From the NCBI GenBank assembly GCA_951394045.1, contig OX595990.1, positions 3,030,549-3,094,548 on the forward strand: a DNA stretch of 64,000 nucleotides, read 5' to 3'. The translations under genes and the position numbers were made by a program. Source of the stretch: Nitzschia sp. DOCU1. Lineage: Eukaryota > Bacillariophyta > Bacillariophyceae > Bacillariales > Bacillariaceae. The notes under the pieces were generated by a model, which saw nothing but the letters and a program-made list of their open reading frames with translations, was not told where the DNA came from and searched no databases. Shown piece by piece: positions 27,322 through 37,241 of this stretch. Each line of letters begins with the position of its first letter. Within the stretch, counting starts at the first letter, position 1.

Positions 27322-29286
27322 CTAGGACGTTCTTTTAAGCAACACCTGCTCTTCTTTCTGAAATTTGGTCCATGCGTCCAGCAAATCATCGACCTTCTTC
27401 AGGGGATGACGATGTGACTTGTTCCCCACAATAGCCTTTCGCTGAATGGGAAGCGGGTGAGAGTGGACAAAGTTGCCCATACTAAAGTCTTCGACTCCCC
27501 AATCTACGGATCGCCGATCCAACATGGGGGAGGCGACAAATCGGGCCAGGTCGGCACTCATCCAATACAGTTGACCAGCCATGTAGATGGGCCCAACGTG
27601 GCGTCGCGCCCACTCGTACTTGAGTCGATGGTGTCCACCATATACACGAATATTGTTCGGAAAGGAGGGAAATTTTGCAAGGGTAAGGTCCAAAAAGTAG
27701 TTTGGAAAGATCAATGTGTCCGTGTCGGTCTTGCCAACGTAATCAAAGTAGTATCGATCCTGGGACACTGTGCTAGCGTATTTCAACCATGTTTGAGACT
27801 TTCCATCCTCCATGTTTTCTCGAATGCTGAGAAACAAGATATCGTCCTCGTCGGTTGGAAGTCCAGACAGCTGCGACTCAGGAACTTCCAAAGGCAATGA
27901 GGCGTTTGGTTCCATCAGTTGCGTAGGTCCGCTTGGATTTCCTCCCATGACGAAGGTGTACGCCATTTGACAATCCGAGCCGTAGTTTGGTATAGCACCC
28001 TTCAAAATTTCCTGTAATGAACAGATTCGATGCGGGGTCTCCGTTTCCTTGTAGAAAGAAAGATAGGTGTTCCTTAGGGCTGCCCTCCGTTCTTTCTCAG
28101 ATGGACTGTCCATGGTAAATATGCCCATCAAAACGCGAGGCCCCGAGAATTGGCTCTCAGTAGCACTCCCGGTATCAAAATATTTGGTGGCATTACTGGC
28201 ACGCACAAAGGCAACCTCATGTGGATCCTCATATCCCCCCTTGGCCAAGACTTTGCTGTCCTTGTATTTGTCCCACAATTTTAAATACTCTCTCCAACTT
28301 TCCTGATTCGGCAAGACTGGGCTAACTCCTTCCAAAGGAACATGCTGTAATGGCTTTGGAAAGCTAACCAATGTGTTGGCCAGTGCTACATCGATCGACT
28401 CGTTCGGTTGCACCGATCCATAGCTTGTTGCTGTACCGGCGGCGTTAACATGCTTCAAAACGTCGCTTGATACTAGACTGAATCGTTGCATCATTGATGG
28501 TAGTTGAAGCGAGGGGCACAATTGTATCTTGCTTGACTTGCGGCTGAAGCAACTTGTTTTCTCCACTTGATATCCAGCGTAGACGCCCCGGGTAGGCCGG
28601 CCAAAGATTGAGTTGCTCCAAAATTCCATAGGATGAACACGAACCTTGCAATCCGTGTGGCCAATGTAGTCAAAATTGTCTTTCCATGGTTGACTGGCTA
28701 CATATTGATACCAACTCCATTGCTTGTAATGATGATATCGATCACCCGTGTTGAGAAAAAGATAATCTGTCTCGTTTTGTTCGTTCCGTAGAAACTCCAC
28801 TGACTTGGAATCCCCCTGGATTTTCAAAGGTTGGTTCGACGAGCGGAGGAGTGTCAGCCACTCACTAGGGGGAGTTGCGCTTCGAGTCTCATTTCCTCCA
28901 AGCACAAAGGTGTAGACTAACTGGCATTCATACGGCCTCCAATCTTCGACCGATTTGGTCAAAAATTCTTGCAGGGAACATACGCGATTTGGGGTGGTTG
29001 TATTATGCACCGAATCAAAGGACAAGTACGTTCGTCGTAGAATCACCCTCAGTTTCCCCTCCTGGTTCGATTCGTCTCCCATTTCGAGATGGCTAAGAAT
29101 ACCGAGCAATACTCGAGGTGGCTGCTGCAAGGCAGTCCCCGACGTGGGTGACACCCACGTCGTGAATCGACTACTCGGAGCATCGTCATCCTCATGAAAG
29201 AAATCTTTTGCCGAACGAAACACCTGAATAGCTGAAGCAAGTGCGGATATGAAACACACAATCAAGTATATATTTTTTCGTGTCAT
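27322..29286 (-). CDS. Two-module GT31-like glycosyltransferase, paralogue 2
   Basis: 654 residues starting MTRKNIYLIVCFISALASA, which is a signal anchor. Module 1 (about 55-330) has PRVLLGILSH, RRTYLSF, NRVCSLQEFL and GHTDCKVRVHP in place of the DxD site. Module 2 (about 385-640) has PRVLMGIFTM, RNTYLSFY, HRICSLQEIL, YVGKTDTDTLIFP, AGQLYWMSADLARFV and VEDFSMGNFVHSHPLP. Architecture, motif order and the degenerate first module are the same as in the gene at 22031-23908, so they are ancient tandem paralogues now separated by the TPR gene. Divergent from the GT47 gene, with 234 bp between the two starts. Expected in Golgi; substrate unknown. Confidence 0.75.
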   Translation of the reverse strand: MTRKNIYLIVCFISALASAIQVFRSAKDFFHEDDDAPSSRFTTWVSPTSGTALQQPPRVLLGILSHLEMGDESNQEGKLRVILRRTYLSFDSVHNTTTPNRVCSLQEFLTKSVEDWRPYECQLVYTFVLGGNETRSATPPSEWLTLLRSSNQPLKIQGDSKSVEFLRNEQNETDYLFLNTGDRYHHYKQWSWYQYVASQPWKDNFDYIGHTDCKVRVHPMEFWSNSIFGRPTRGVYAGYQVEKTSCFSRKSSKIQLCPSLQLPSMMQRFSLVSSDVLKHVNAAGTATSYGSVQPNESIDVALANTLVSFPKPLQHVPLEGVSPVLPNQESWREYLKLWDKYKDSKVLAKGGYEDPHEVAFVRASNATKYFDTGSATESQFSGPRVLMGIFTMDSPSEKERRAALRNTYLSFYKETETPHRICSLQEILKGAIPNYGSDCQMAYTFVMGGNPSGPTQLMEPNASLPLEVPESQLSGLPTDEDDILFLSIRENMEDGKSQTWLKYASTVSQDRYYFDYVGKTDTDTLIFPNYFLDLTLAKFPSFPNNIRVYGGHHRLKYEWARRHVGPIYMAGQLYWMSADLARFVASPMLDRRSVDWGVEDFSMGNFVHSHPLPIQRKAIVGNKSHRHPLKKVDDLLDAWTKFQKEEQVLLKRTS

Positions 29287-29520
29287 GGTCGGAAGAGGTA
29301 AGAAAGTTTGATCTCAGGGGTGGCAGAGAGATGAGTTTCAGTCATTTTGCTTTGCAACGTTGCTGGCGGTGTCTCACGCATCTTTCGGAAGCGGAGGCAC
29401 CGATGAAACCCCGAAAAGGCGAAAAGAATCTCCGAAGTCTCAGTCTCCGAGGGAAATGCGGGCGACCGGATGACCCCACCACCACACAGCGAGTCTTCCT
29501 TCCATTTCTCTCCAAACACC

Positions 29521-30858
29521 ATGACAACCCCTACACCTTGTCGAAGGAAAGAGCATGCCCGTTGTCTTGTTTTCTACATTGCAATTGTTGCTTCGTTCTC
29601 AACATGTCTAGTGTTTGTGAAGCAATCGTTCGACATTCAATTTCCGGATGCTCCCGCGTCGTGGACACCAAATTCTGTGAACCGTACCGCCGAATATGAC
29701 AATCTACGTTTCAGCGTTCCTTTCTACGTATACGAAGAACTGGCATGGATTGATGCAACCTTTGGCAATAGGACGGTGGAAGAATTGTCGAGGACCCCTG
29801 GGCGCAGCAAGCACACGGACGACTTTTACTTTATGAAAGCTAGTTTGCGGCATCCGATGCGAACAAAGGATCCAAGTCAGGCAAAACTCTTTGTGATTCC
29901 GCTATTGCTGAATTCTATGGCCGATCGTCGGTTTTATTCGGGCCGAGACCAAAAATTATGCTCTGGTCTCCTTTGCGATAGAGAGCTCTTGCGTCGAGCC
30001 GCCGACGTTCTGGGCCACTCGGAATGGTTTCAGGCCCATCCAGAACGTCACATTGTGGTACAGTCGCACTATCTAGCCGATCGTCACTTTAATATTCCCA
30101 AGGAACTCAAGGGACTACTCTATGAATCGAATGCCATCACCTTTGAAGGTCAAGTTCCAAACAACCCGGAGCGTCTACGCTTCCCCAAGCTTTATGTCGG
30201 CAATTCGTGCGTGGAAGATCCAAAACATGAGACTGTCAAGACACAAGACGTTGCCTTGATCGCTAGCGTCAACTATGAAAAGCTACATTACTTTCAAGAT
30301 CGACTCAATATCTGTAATTGGATTCAAAATGCCACCGAAGATGATAATAATACCGCAGCCAATAGTATTCGAATGGGCCTTTGTGGCAAAGGAGACCAAT
30401 GCCCAGCCTTGGCGCAAGCAAAGTATGGATTCCATGTCCGAGGTGATACGCTTGGAAGTAATCGACTCTTGGATACGATTTTGAGCGGCACGATTCCGAT
30501 TTTCACACTGCCGGAGCAATACAACGTGCTCCCTCCATGGGTGGACTGGAAACAACTATCCGTTCTCATTGACATGACTGCTCCCGATATGAACAAGCGT
30601 GCAAACTTTTTGAGGGGACTGACGAATATTCTCGAGGATACAGAAGGATACAAAGCGAGACATGAAGCTATCCTTCGACACCGAGCACTTTTCGATTGGA
30701 AGACTCTTTACCCCTTCGATACGTACATGTACATGCTTCAGGCGGAACTGTTCCCAGAGACACGCCATATGGATCATGCCGCCTCCAAGTATTGGCCTGC
30801 GTTGATACTGCCCCCTCCTCTTGTCCATTCGATGGAGACGTCAAAAGTCATGACCTAG
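29521..30858 (+). CDS. Exostosin-like glycosyltransferase (GT47)
   Basis: 445 residues from ATG 29521 (an in-frame ATG at 29470 adds 17). A single N-terminal anchor (CLVFYIAIVASFSTCLVFV) is followed by the exostosin domain: FSVPFYVYEELAW (the usual Y-Y/V-Y start), YFMKASLRHPMRTKDPSQAKLF (the 'dP.eA.lFfvP' block), then AKYGFHVRGDTLGSNRLLDTILSGTIPIF, which matches the C-terminal GT47 signature F-x-x-x-G-D-x-x-S-x-R-x-x-D-x-x-x-x-G-x-I-P-(V/I). Members transfer sugars in Golgi glycan synthesis (heparan sulfate in animals, wall polysaccharides in plants). Here the donor sugar cannot be told. It shares a 234-bp divergent promoter with the GT31-like paralogue 2. Confidence 0.85.
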   Translation: MTTPTPCRRKEHARCLVFYIAIVASFSTCLVFVKQSFDIQFPDAPASWTPNSVNRTAEYDNLRFSVPFYVYEELAWIDATFGNRTVEELSRTPGRSKHTDDFYFMKASLRHPMRTKDPSQAKLFVIPLLLNSMADRRFYSGRDQKLCSGLLCDRELLRRAADVLGHSEWFQAHPERHIVVQSHYLADRHFNIPKELKGLLYESNAITFEGQVPNNPERLRFPKLYVGNSCVEDPKHETVKTQDVALIASVNYEKLHYFQDRLNICNWIQNATEDDNNTAANSIRMGLCGKGDQCPALAQAKYGFHVRGDTLGSNRLLDTILSGTIPIFTLPEQYNVLPPWVDWKQLSVLIDMTAPDMNKRANFLRGLTNILEDTEGYKARHEAILRHRALFDWKTLYPFDTYMYMLQAELFPETRHMDHAASKYWPALILPPPLVHSMETSKVMT

Positions 30859-31151
30859 CAAACGTTACTACTAGTTAACTTTCTGTAGTGCGAGGAGAGA
30901 AAGAAAGCCAAGCCAACTTTTGCGACGAAGAAACGTATGCTTGTATCATAGATAGATAGGAGTATATCATATGATAACAATAAATTCCACGTGGAAGACA
31001 TCCTCCGCAAGGCGCGATAGGATACCTTCTGCCAGCACCGCCCGCGGCGGGCGGCGCTTTTCGTCTTCATCATAAAAGATGATATGTTGACGACCAGACC
31101 CCATCGGTCTCGTCCTATCCCAACAGAACAACATTACCTTTCCTTTTGATA
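30859..31151. other. Intergenic with a GC palindrome
   Basis: At 31038-31054 the sequence forms a 17-bp palindrome: arms CCGCCCGC and GCGGGCGG around one G. It lies about 100 bp upstream of the broken CRAL-TRIO gene and may be a promoter element. Confidence 0.5.
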
Positions 31152-32792
31152 ATGATCCATCACGCCATGAATCAACCCTACAGTGACCTGAATGCTGCGA
31201 AAGCGGCGGGACTTCCTGTGGATCGTTTCCCCAAGACAAGCCAGGAAGCCTCGCGGGCCGAAGATATGCTGGCCGCAGGGCTCGAGCAAATGTCGTTGCA
31301 GGACCACGAGAAAATATTGTTCGAGATTCATGGTTTCGACTCGTTACTGCAGCAAGAGGAGCCGGCAGTGGTTGACAAGAAGCTACAAGAACTCGCAGAG
31401 GAAATCGCCAAGATCCCCGCCAAAGATGCCTATGACATTGCCAAGTCTTGCAACGAAAGTTATGTTTGCGGGCGTCGATTTCTTCTCATGTTTTTGAGAT
31501 ACAAGGATTTCAATGTTCCAGATGCCGCCGAGACAATCGTGTACCACTTTGAAGAAAAACGCCGGCTATTTGGTGCCGGACCAATCTTGGGGCGAGAAGT
31601 GCGTCAATCCGATTTGAGTCCAATAGAAATGGACGTTTTGAGAACGGGATTTTGCCAAATTATGCCAAGGAGAGATGCATCGGGTAGAGCCGTATTTTTC
31701 ATGCCCACAGGAAACTCTACTGCAAATGGTCTTTTTCGGGAGGGAGAAGATCATGAAGCAGAGGTATGTGTACCACCAAGAAGTGGCTTTTGGAGGCGGC
31801 AGCGTTTTGGTCAACTTGTACTCATGCGCCTGCATCGTCGGGTTCTGTCTACTTCTAGTATCGAGCCACTTGGTATATCGAAATGGCCGTACTTCGAGAT
31901 GAGGGAAATCAAAAATCGGGGTTTGTTTGGCTATGGAAAAATTTCACTGGCTTTCAAGTCACATTGGATGTCTTTGAATGGATCGGTAAGATGGACGCCG
32001 TGATTCCACATCGGATTTCGAGTGCACACTTTTGCTACAATGATCCTGCGATGCGACCATATGCAGCCGGGTTTCAGTTATTTGCCGACAAGAATGCGCG
32101 ATACAGGCTTTGAACGCATTTTGGTACCCAACAGGAAATCGACTTTCACCTCCAGACGTTTGGAATTCCTACAGATTACTGCTTTTTGGATGACGATGGA
32201 ATTTTCCAATCGGATTGGCATCAGAAATGGCTTGCATCTATGGCGGCATGGAAGAAAAAGGACAGAGAAAATGATGATGAACATGATTTTGACGGCACAA
32301 TTCTTGTACCGCGAAGATTCGATGTCCTGTTCGGCAAAGCCTCAGAGTCCCGTGAGCATACAGGTACTTTGAGAGCCCTTCATCTGGTGGAAATGCACTT
32401 TGACGAGTATAATCGACTGGGGAAATATCAAAAGACGGACCTGGCTGAGAGAATCATCTCTATTGTGCATGAGTCAGGGGGGGCGCTTTCTTATGCAAGA
32501 TGAAAATGGCGCATGGGTCGAGGCGGAACTGGTGGAAAGCAGGAAGAAGATTGCACATTGGTTTCGTCACGCTCGCTCCAAAAGATCCAAACGAGACGAT
32601 AATTCCGGGTCCTTGCCATGCCCCAAAACACTAACTGGTGCTTCGGATCCTGCAAAAAGGGGCCTTCCATGCGTTTCACCAGTCGACGACGAGAGCTCGC
32701 CGAAAGCCGACAAAACGAGAACTGAATTCCGTCATCATACGAAGAAGGCGGCTCCAAGCCAAACCGCGGGATATCCGTCTGAAGCTACATAG
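31152..32792 (+). pseudogene. CRAL-TRIO/DUF6824 fusion gene with a nonsense codon and a frameshift
   Basis: Exon 1 (31152-31763, 204 codons) joins at phase 0 (donor GTATGT, acceptor TTCTAG) to exon 2 starting 31859, reading EAEYRATWYIEMAVLRDE. CRAL-TRIO signatures include RRLFGAGPILGREVR, QIMPRRDASGRAVFF and FEWIGKMDAVIPHRISSAHF. The frame then meets TGA at 32111-32113, after which the same frame continues with homologous THFGTQQEIDFHLQTFGIP. The DUF6824 module begins VPRRFDVLFGKASESREHTG and runs to IISIVHESGG. There a 7-G run (32477-32483) shifts the frame by +1; the other frame continues RFLMQDENGAWVEAELVE to the stop at 32792. A six-G run would restore it. The paralogue at 33737 is intact. 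It is either a young pseudogene or contains two sequencing errors. Confidence 0.75.
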
Positions 32793-33736
32793 GAGCCAGC
32801 AACCGGCCGGTCAGATCATCGGTCGAGTAGCTTCATACAACTTCGAACGAGTCGAGTCCCCTTTCTAGTAACTGGATGCACCGGGTGCTTGTGTACAGAA
32901 GTTCTTGCTTATCCCTATGGAATGATGTACTTTTCATCAAAGCCGGCACCTCAGTGAATGCTGTAGTCAGGGCGTCAAGACTGCTGTTGCTGTCCCCGGG
33001 AGAGTGGAGCTAGGTATTACCACCAGCAGCTGGGAGCGGCGGTAATAGCAAGTAGGTACTTATACTACTCTATTCATTCAGAGCTGCGACGGTCGGTGCA
33101 TCGGCAGAGGTGAAAGATTCCGGAAGTCGAATATCTCCTACTACCTTGCACCGCAGCGGCGTCGATACGCTTGAGCTATGGGGGGATTGGATAGATTTTG
33201 GACGCGGATTCACTTCCACTATGGACCCTGAGCGTGCTAACCCTTGTAGGGGAGGTGTTCTGATCTATGCAGCGCAGGCCGTTATTATCATTTTGTTTAG
33301 AGTGTAGAGAACAGCTTATTTAGGGCTTCACCGCGCAACTACGGTATGTATCTTTTAACACCAGGATTGACGAATGTGAATTTAAATAAAGGGCAAACTC
33401 GTTTCGGGAAAACTTACTTTGTGTCGCACCTTTCCCGCGCGCCTCCATTGCGTTAATTGGCTGTTGAATAACGCGAAACAAGAGATAGCGGAGGGGAAAC
33501 TGTTTTCTCCCGCGTCGACGCAAGCTGGCAAGGCACGCTCTCAAAACACATATCACTCTCGTCACTCTCATCATCGTCTGTGAGTCTGGGGGTCGCTTTT
33601 ATTTTCCAACAAAGCAACACCTCATGATCTCCTGAAGGGACCGGAAAGTAACACACAGCACCTCCTATCCCTACTAGTGAGCCTGAATCGAACTGAGTTA
33701 AGAGGAGAATTGGCGAAGAAGAGTCTTCTGTCGAGA
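32793..33736. other. Intergenic, no gene recognised
   Basis: 944 bp between the two tandem CRAL-TRIO genes. The downstream frame stays open upstream of the chosen ATG to a GTG at 33677, so a short upstream exon is possible. Nothing else was recognised. Confidence 0.4.
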
Positions 33737-35341
33737 ATGGACGAGTTGTCGCAGTCTTTGACACCAGGCAAGGGCAGGCTTCTAACAGAAGCTGATGTCG
33801 ATGTGCTACTAGCCAACGATTTGAATACTTTGTCTTTCAAAGAACGGGATTTCTTATACGAAGAGATCCATGGTGTCTCTGAAGTGATAGAGGAAACCGA
33901 GGAACTTATTCAGCGGTCGTTGGCGGAAATGGAGCAAGAATTGCGAAGGATCCCAGAGAAACCTGACTACGAGGAAGCCATGCGACGTTGTCCGGGGTAC
34001 GTGGAAGATCGACGGTTTCGTTTGATGTTTCTGAGGGCAAAGCATTTCAACACAAAAGAGGCCGCCGCTCTCCTTACGCGATATCTAAAGGGGAAACGAG
34101 AATTGTTCGGAGATGCCACCCTGTGCCGTCGTGTTTGCTATTCTGATCTCGATGAAGATGACAAGGCATGTCTGGCTAGTGGGACGTACCAGTGGATTCC
34201 TGCACGAGATAGAGCGGGTCGACCCATAGTTTGTGACTTTATGGGGTTGTTACCAAAAGGGAGTTACAAGCGAACGGAGAATATGGTAAAGGATACTTGA
34301 TGGGGGTGATGTTCAAACAAACAAAAGTTCACTCAGTTTGTTTTTCTTTTCAGCTTAAATCCTATGCTTTTTTAATGATGTCGCTAGTGGAAGAGGATGA
34401 AGAGAGTCAAAGAACTGGCATGTGTGGAATCGTCTATCTCGTGGGTTCGGTGGGGGAAATCGATCCGGAGTTGAATCGTCGCACACCGCAAATGACAGAC
34501 TGGCTACCCGTTCGACCTGCGGCGGTGCATGTTTGCTGCAACAATATCCTGATCAAGGTCTTCAAATCGTTCATTCTAGCAGCAATGGTAAAGACGCTGC
34601 GTATACGATGCCGCATACATGATGGTACGTTCTTGTTCAGTCTAGTCTAGTCTTACATCGCTACTCGAAGGCTTGCTCAACGACGTCTGTCCCGAAATAG
34701 GCTCCCCAACGGAGATTCAGTACGAACTTATGTCATTTGGAATCCCAGTCGGTTCTTGTCCGGTATCTCAGGACGGTGTGGTAAAAACAACGAACCATTC
34801 GAAGTGGATTGCACGGCAGAAGGCCAAGGATAAGTATCTGCTGGATCGATTCGGGAGCTTTGAGTACCCCTATTTTACTTTGTTCCAAGGCATTGAAATG
34901 CCTAGTCGTTTCGACGTCTTGTTGGAAAGGGGGAAAGGCATGCAGGATGCACCGGGAAACAGCAAAATGCGCCAGCTTTGCAGTGAACACCTGACTGAAT
35001 ACCGCGCGGCTTCCAAAGCAGGCAAGGAACATTGGCACGCCAAGATCGTTGAACAGATGCAAAGGCACAGGTCTCGTTTTTTGCGACGAGAAGCCAACGG
35101 CTGGTGGACGGTTGCTCCGCTCGACGAAGCAAGGAAGAGGGCCGAAACTGTTTTTCGTGTCGCGCGAATGACTCAGACTAGTGCTGCGGCCAAAGAACAA
35201 CCCTCGGTTGAACCAAGCGAGCACAGTTCCAACAAGAGAACTCGCATCGCCGACGACAATGGTACTTGCTCATTTTTGCGAGGGTTCGCTGGTATCGGGC
35301 GGGACGAACTTGACAAGGCGACGACTCTGCCGACGTTCTAA
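33737..35341 (+). CDS. CRAL-TRIO domain protein with C-terminal DUF6824, three exons
   Basis: Exons 33737-34285, 34354-34624 and 34671-35341 give 496 residues; splice sites GTAAAG...TTCAG and GTACGT...CGAAG, phases 0 and 1. The N-terminal helical region contains LSFKERDFLYEEIHGV. The CRAL-TRIO segment includes EDRRFRLMFLRAKHFNTKEAA, KRELFGDATLCRRV, WIPARDRAGRPIVCDFMG and, across the first junction, ENMLKSYAFLMMSLVEEDEE. The C-terminal module (about residues 330-430) is DUF6824: MPSRFDVLLERGKGMQDAPGN, YRAASKAGKEHW, RFLRREANGWWTVAPLDEAR. DUF6824 is abundant in diatoms and of unknown function; the 'DVLxGRGKxxxxHPGN' pattern is conserved. Fusion to a lipid-binding domain suggests a membrane-lipid-sensing regulator, which is speculation. 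It is a tandem paralogue of the broken copy upstream. Confidence 0.8.
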
Positions 35342-35700
35342 ATCATTATCGGCCACTCGAGAAGTCAAGCGACAAGGTCTGTAGAAACCGCACAATAAAT
35401 GTTGGAATCCCATCGGGCCGTTGTAAGGGAACTGGGCACCACGCCATTCAACACACAAGTTCTGGACGCCATGGCCGTGTTGAGTTTGGCAACTGTGTTG
35501 CGTTAATTGCGTTTGTATGATTTGGGGGCACGTTATTTGAAAACCAATCGATCGGCATTGCACTTGAACAAACAACCAAACTGGTTAAATCCATTGCAAT
35601 GGGTGGTGATCATTACGATACGGATGCAAAGTCCCTCAGCAGCCATCGCCTGTCCAAGACTTTTACATTCATAACCATCAGGCTAGGTGTATGCATCGAT
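35342..35700. other. Convergent 3' intergenic region
   Basis: 359 bp between the stops of the CRAL-TRIO/DUF6824 gene and the OTU1 gene. Probably both 3' UTRs; no gene seen. Confidence 0.45.
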
Positions 35701-36663
35701 TTAACGGAACTCTGAAAAATTTGCGTGCCCCGTCTCCTTTGCATGTTGCGCAGCTTCCAGTTGTCCCTTCAATCCTTGCTGACAGACCAAACAGCGGAGC
35801 GTAAAGTTGCTGGTGTCAGTGTATGCTTTACGCTGATGCTCTTGGGTACAGAGAGCCTTGGCTCTTTCTAGCACAATGATATCGTTCGGGGAGAACCGTG
35901 TAATGTCCATATCGGGTGGAAGTTGAGGATCAAAGCAATAGGCTACAGCGTCATAGTGAATACCATCGTATATCACGTAGATTCGGCGGTTGTAGCTTTC
36001 CTCGGTCCCATAGACATCATGTCGATCCCGAATTATATCGAGAGCCACGATTTCTGTGGCTAACAGCTTACTTAGAATACTCAATTCAATTTGACCACCC
36101 CACGAGGTGGACTCTTGAATCCAAGCCGCATATTCATCGGTAGGTCGACCCAAAAAGGCTTCCGAGTACGTGAATGGATCGGCAAGCACGGCCTGGGCCA
36201 CAGCGGTGCGTAACGCCTGCGACATGCTAGGGGGTTGTTGAAAGGCATTTCCAATGGAATGAAACAAACAAGAATTATCGGCATTGACCACTCGTCGGAC
36301 GACATATCCGTCAGGATCCATCATGGGTGGTCCTTCGTCCAGTGCTCCAATGTCAAACGGAATGACGGGGAGTGCGGTGGGAGCAGCAGCAGCAGCAGCA
36401 GCATCGCCTGACCCTGTTACGGGGGTTAATTTCAGACTCGCTTGATCGCCTTCCGAAACATGAATCGAATCGACTTCAAAGGGAAGTGGATCCATGGCAG
36501 GAAAGGTAGTATGACGAGGTGGGTACCCACACTTCCATTCTTGACGAGTCAGAGGAATGCCCGTGATTTCTTGAATGCGCTCCCCAACTTGTTTGGCAGT
36601 AGTGCCTTCGTTGTCAATGGTGGCCGATCCACCCGAGTGGCGAATTCGAATTTTCTTGGTCAT
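35701..36663 (-). CDS. OTU1/YOD1-type deubiquitinase
   Basis: 320 residues from the ATG at 36663 (MTKKIRIRHSGG); the frame stays open a further 33 codons upstream. Three parts are visible. The N-terminal ubiquitin-like UBX-type domain (about 1-85) has RIRHSGGSATI and VGERIQEITGIP. The OTU domain (about 115-260) has the catalytic VVNADNSCLFHSIGNAF (D..SC nucleophile), GGQIELSILSKLLATEIVALDI, and DGIHYDAV with the catalytic His. A C-terminal C2H2 finger reads LRCLVCQQGLKGQLEAAQHA then ETGHANF. This is the complete YOD1/OTU1 layout; length is also as expected. In yeast and animals it cleaves ubiquitin chains with Cdc48/p97 in ER-associated degradation. An Ala run lies between UBX and OTU. Confidence 0.92.
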   Translation of the reverse strand: MTKKIRIRHSGGSATIDNEGTTAKQVGERIQEITGIPLTRQEWKCGYPPRHTTFPAMDPLPFEVDSIHVSEGDQASLKLTPVTGSGDAAAAAAAPTALPVIPFDIGALDEGPPMMDPDGYVVRRVVNADNSCLFHSIGNAFQQPPSMSQALRTAVAQAVLADPFTYSEAFLGRPTDEYAAWIQESTSWGGQIELSILSKLLATEIVALDIIRDRHDVYGTEESYNRRIYVIYDGIHYDAVAYCFDPQLPPDMDITRFSPNDIIVLERAKALCTQEHQRKAYTDTSNFTLRCLVCQQGLKGQLEAAQHAKETGHANFSEFR

Positions 36664-37241
36664 GGTCGTGACGAGAAGGAAGGAATTGAGTTCAATGTGG
36701 GGACTAGGATAAATCTTTGGATGGAGCTTGTGATGTGTCGAACACGAAAGGTGAGGCGCCACATATCATAGGCACATCCCTTCTCCTGTGGTCGTTTGTC
36801 ATCGTCATTGCTCTCTTCGTTTCGTTGCCGATCTCCATCAGAGACTCATGAGGGATTTCCACGTGGAAATCGAGGAGAGCATCGGCAGGCGCACGAACGC
36901 AAGGAAGGGCGAACAACGTCTGGCCGTCAGTCGATTCGCGAATCGCTCGTGGTCGGAAGGGTCGACATGTCGGTTTGGTCCAACGTTTCTGCCAAGCAAG
37001 CAAACTACACCAACTTCCGGCGGCAGATACCGAGGGCTAGTTTACGCTACCCTAGATGATAATGTCAAATAGAAGTAGCGAGTGCATGACGCCAATACTA
37101 CTAGTAGCAGCACCCTCCTGCATTGTTCTTTGGTCTCAAACAATCACTGCCAGCACGCTGTCCTTGCCGCAGGACACGAGTTAGTATAACCAGTAGTGCC
37201 GGCAAATGGCTTCAACCGATTTTACTCGTACTAACTGTGTC
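36664..37241. other. Intergenic, no gene recognised
   Basis: 578 bp: 5' flank of the OTU1 gene and 3' flank of the first sulfotransferase-like gene. No conserved frame. Confidence 0.4.

Noticed and set aside
32111..32113. TGA as a selenocysteine codon
   Set aside because: Diatoms do make selenoproteins, but the paralogue has no Cys at a matching site and a frameshift follows downstream, so nonsense decay is simpler.
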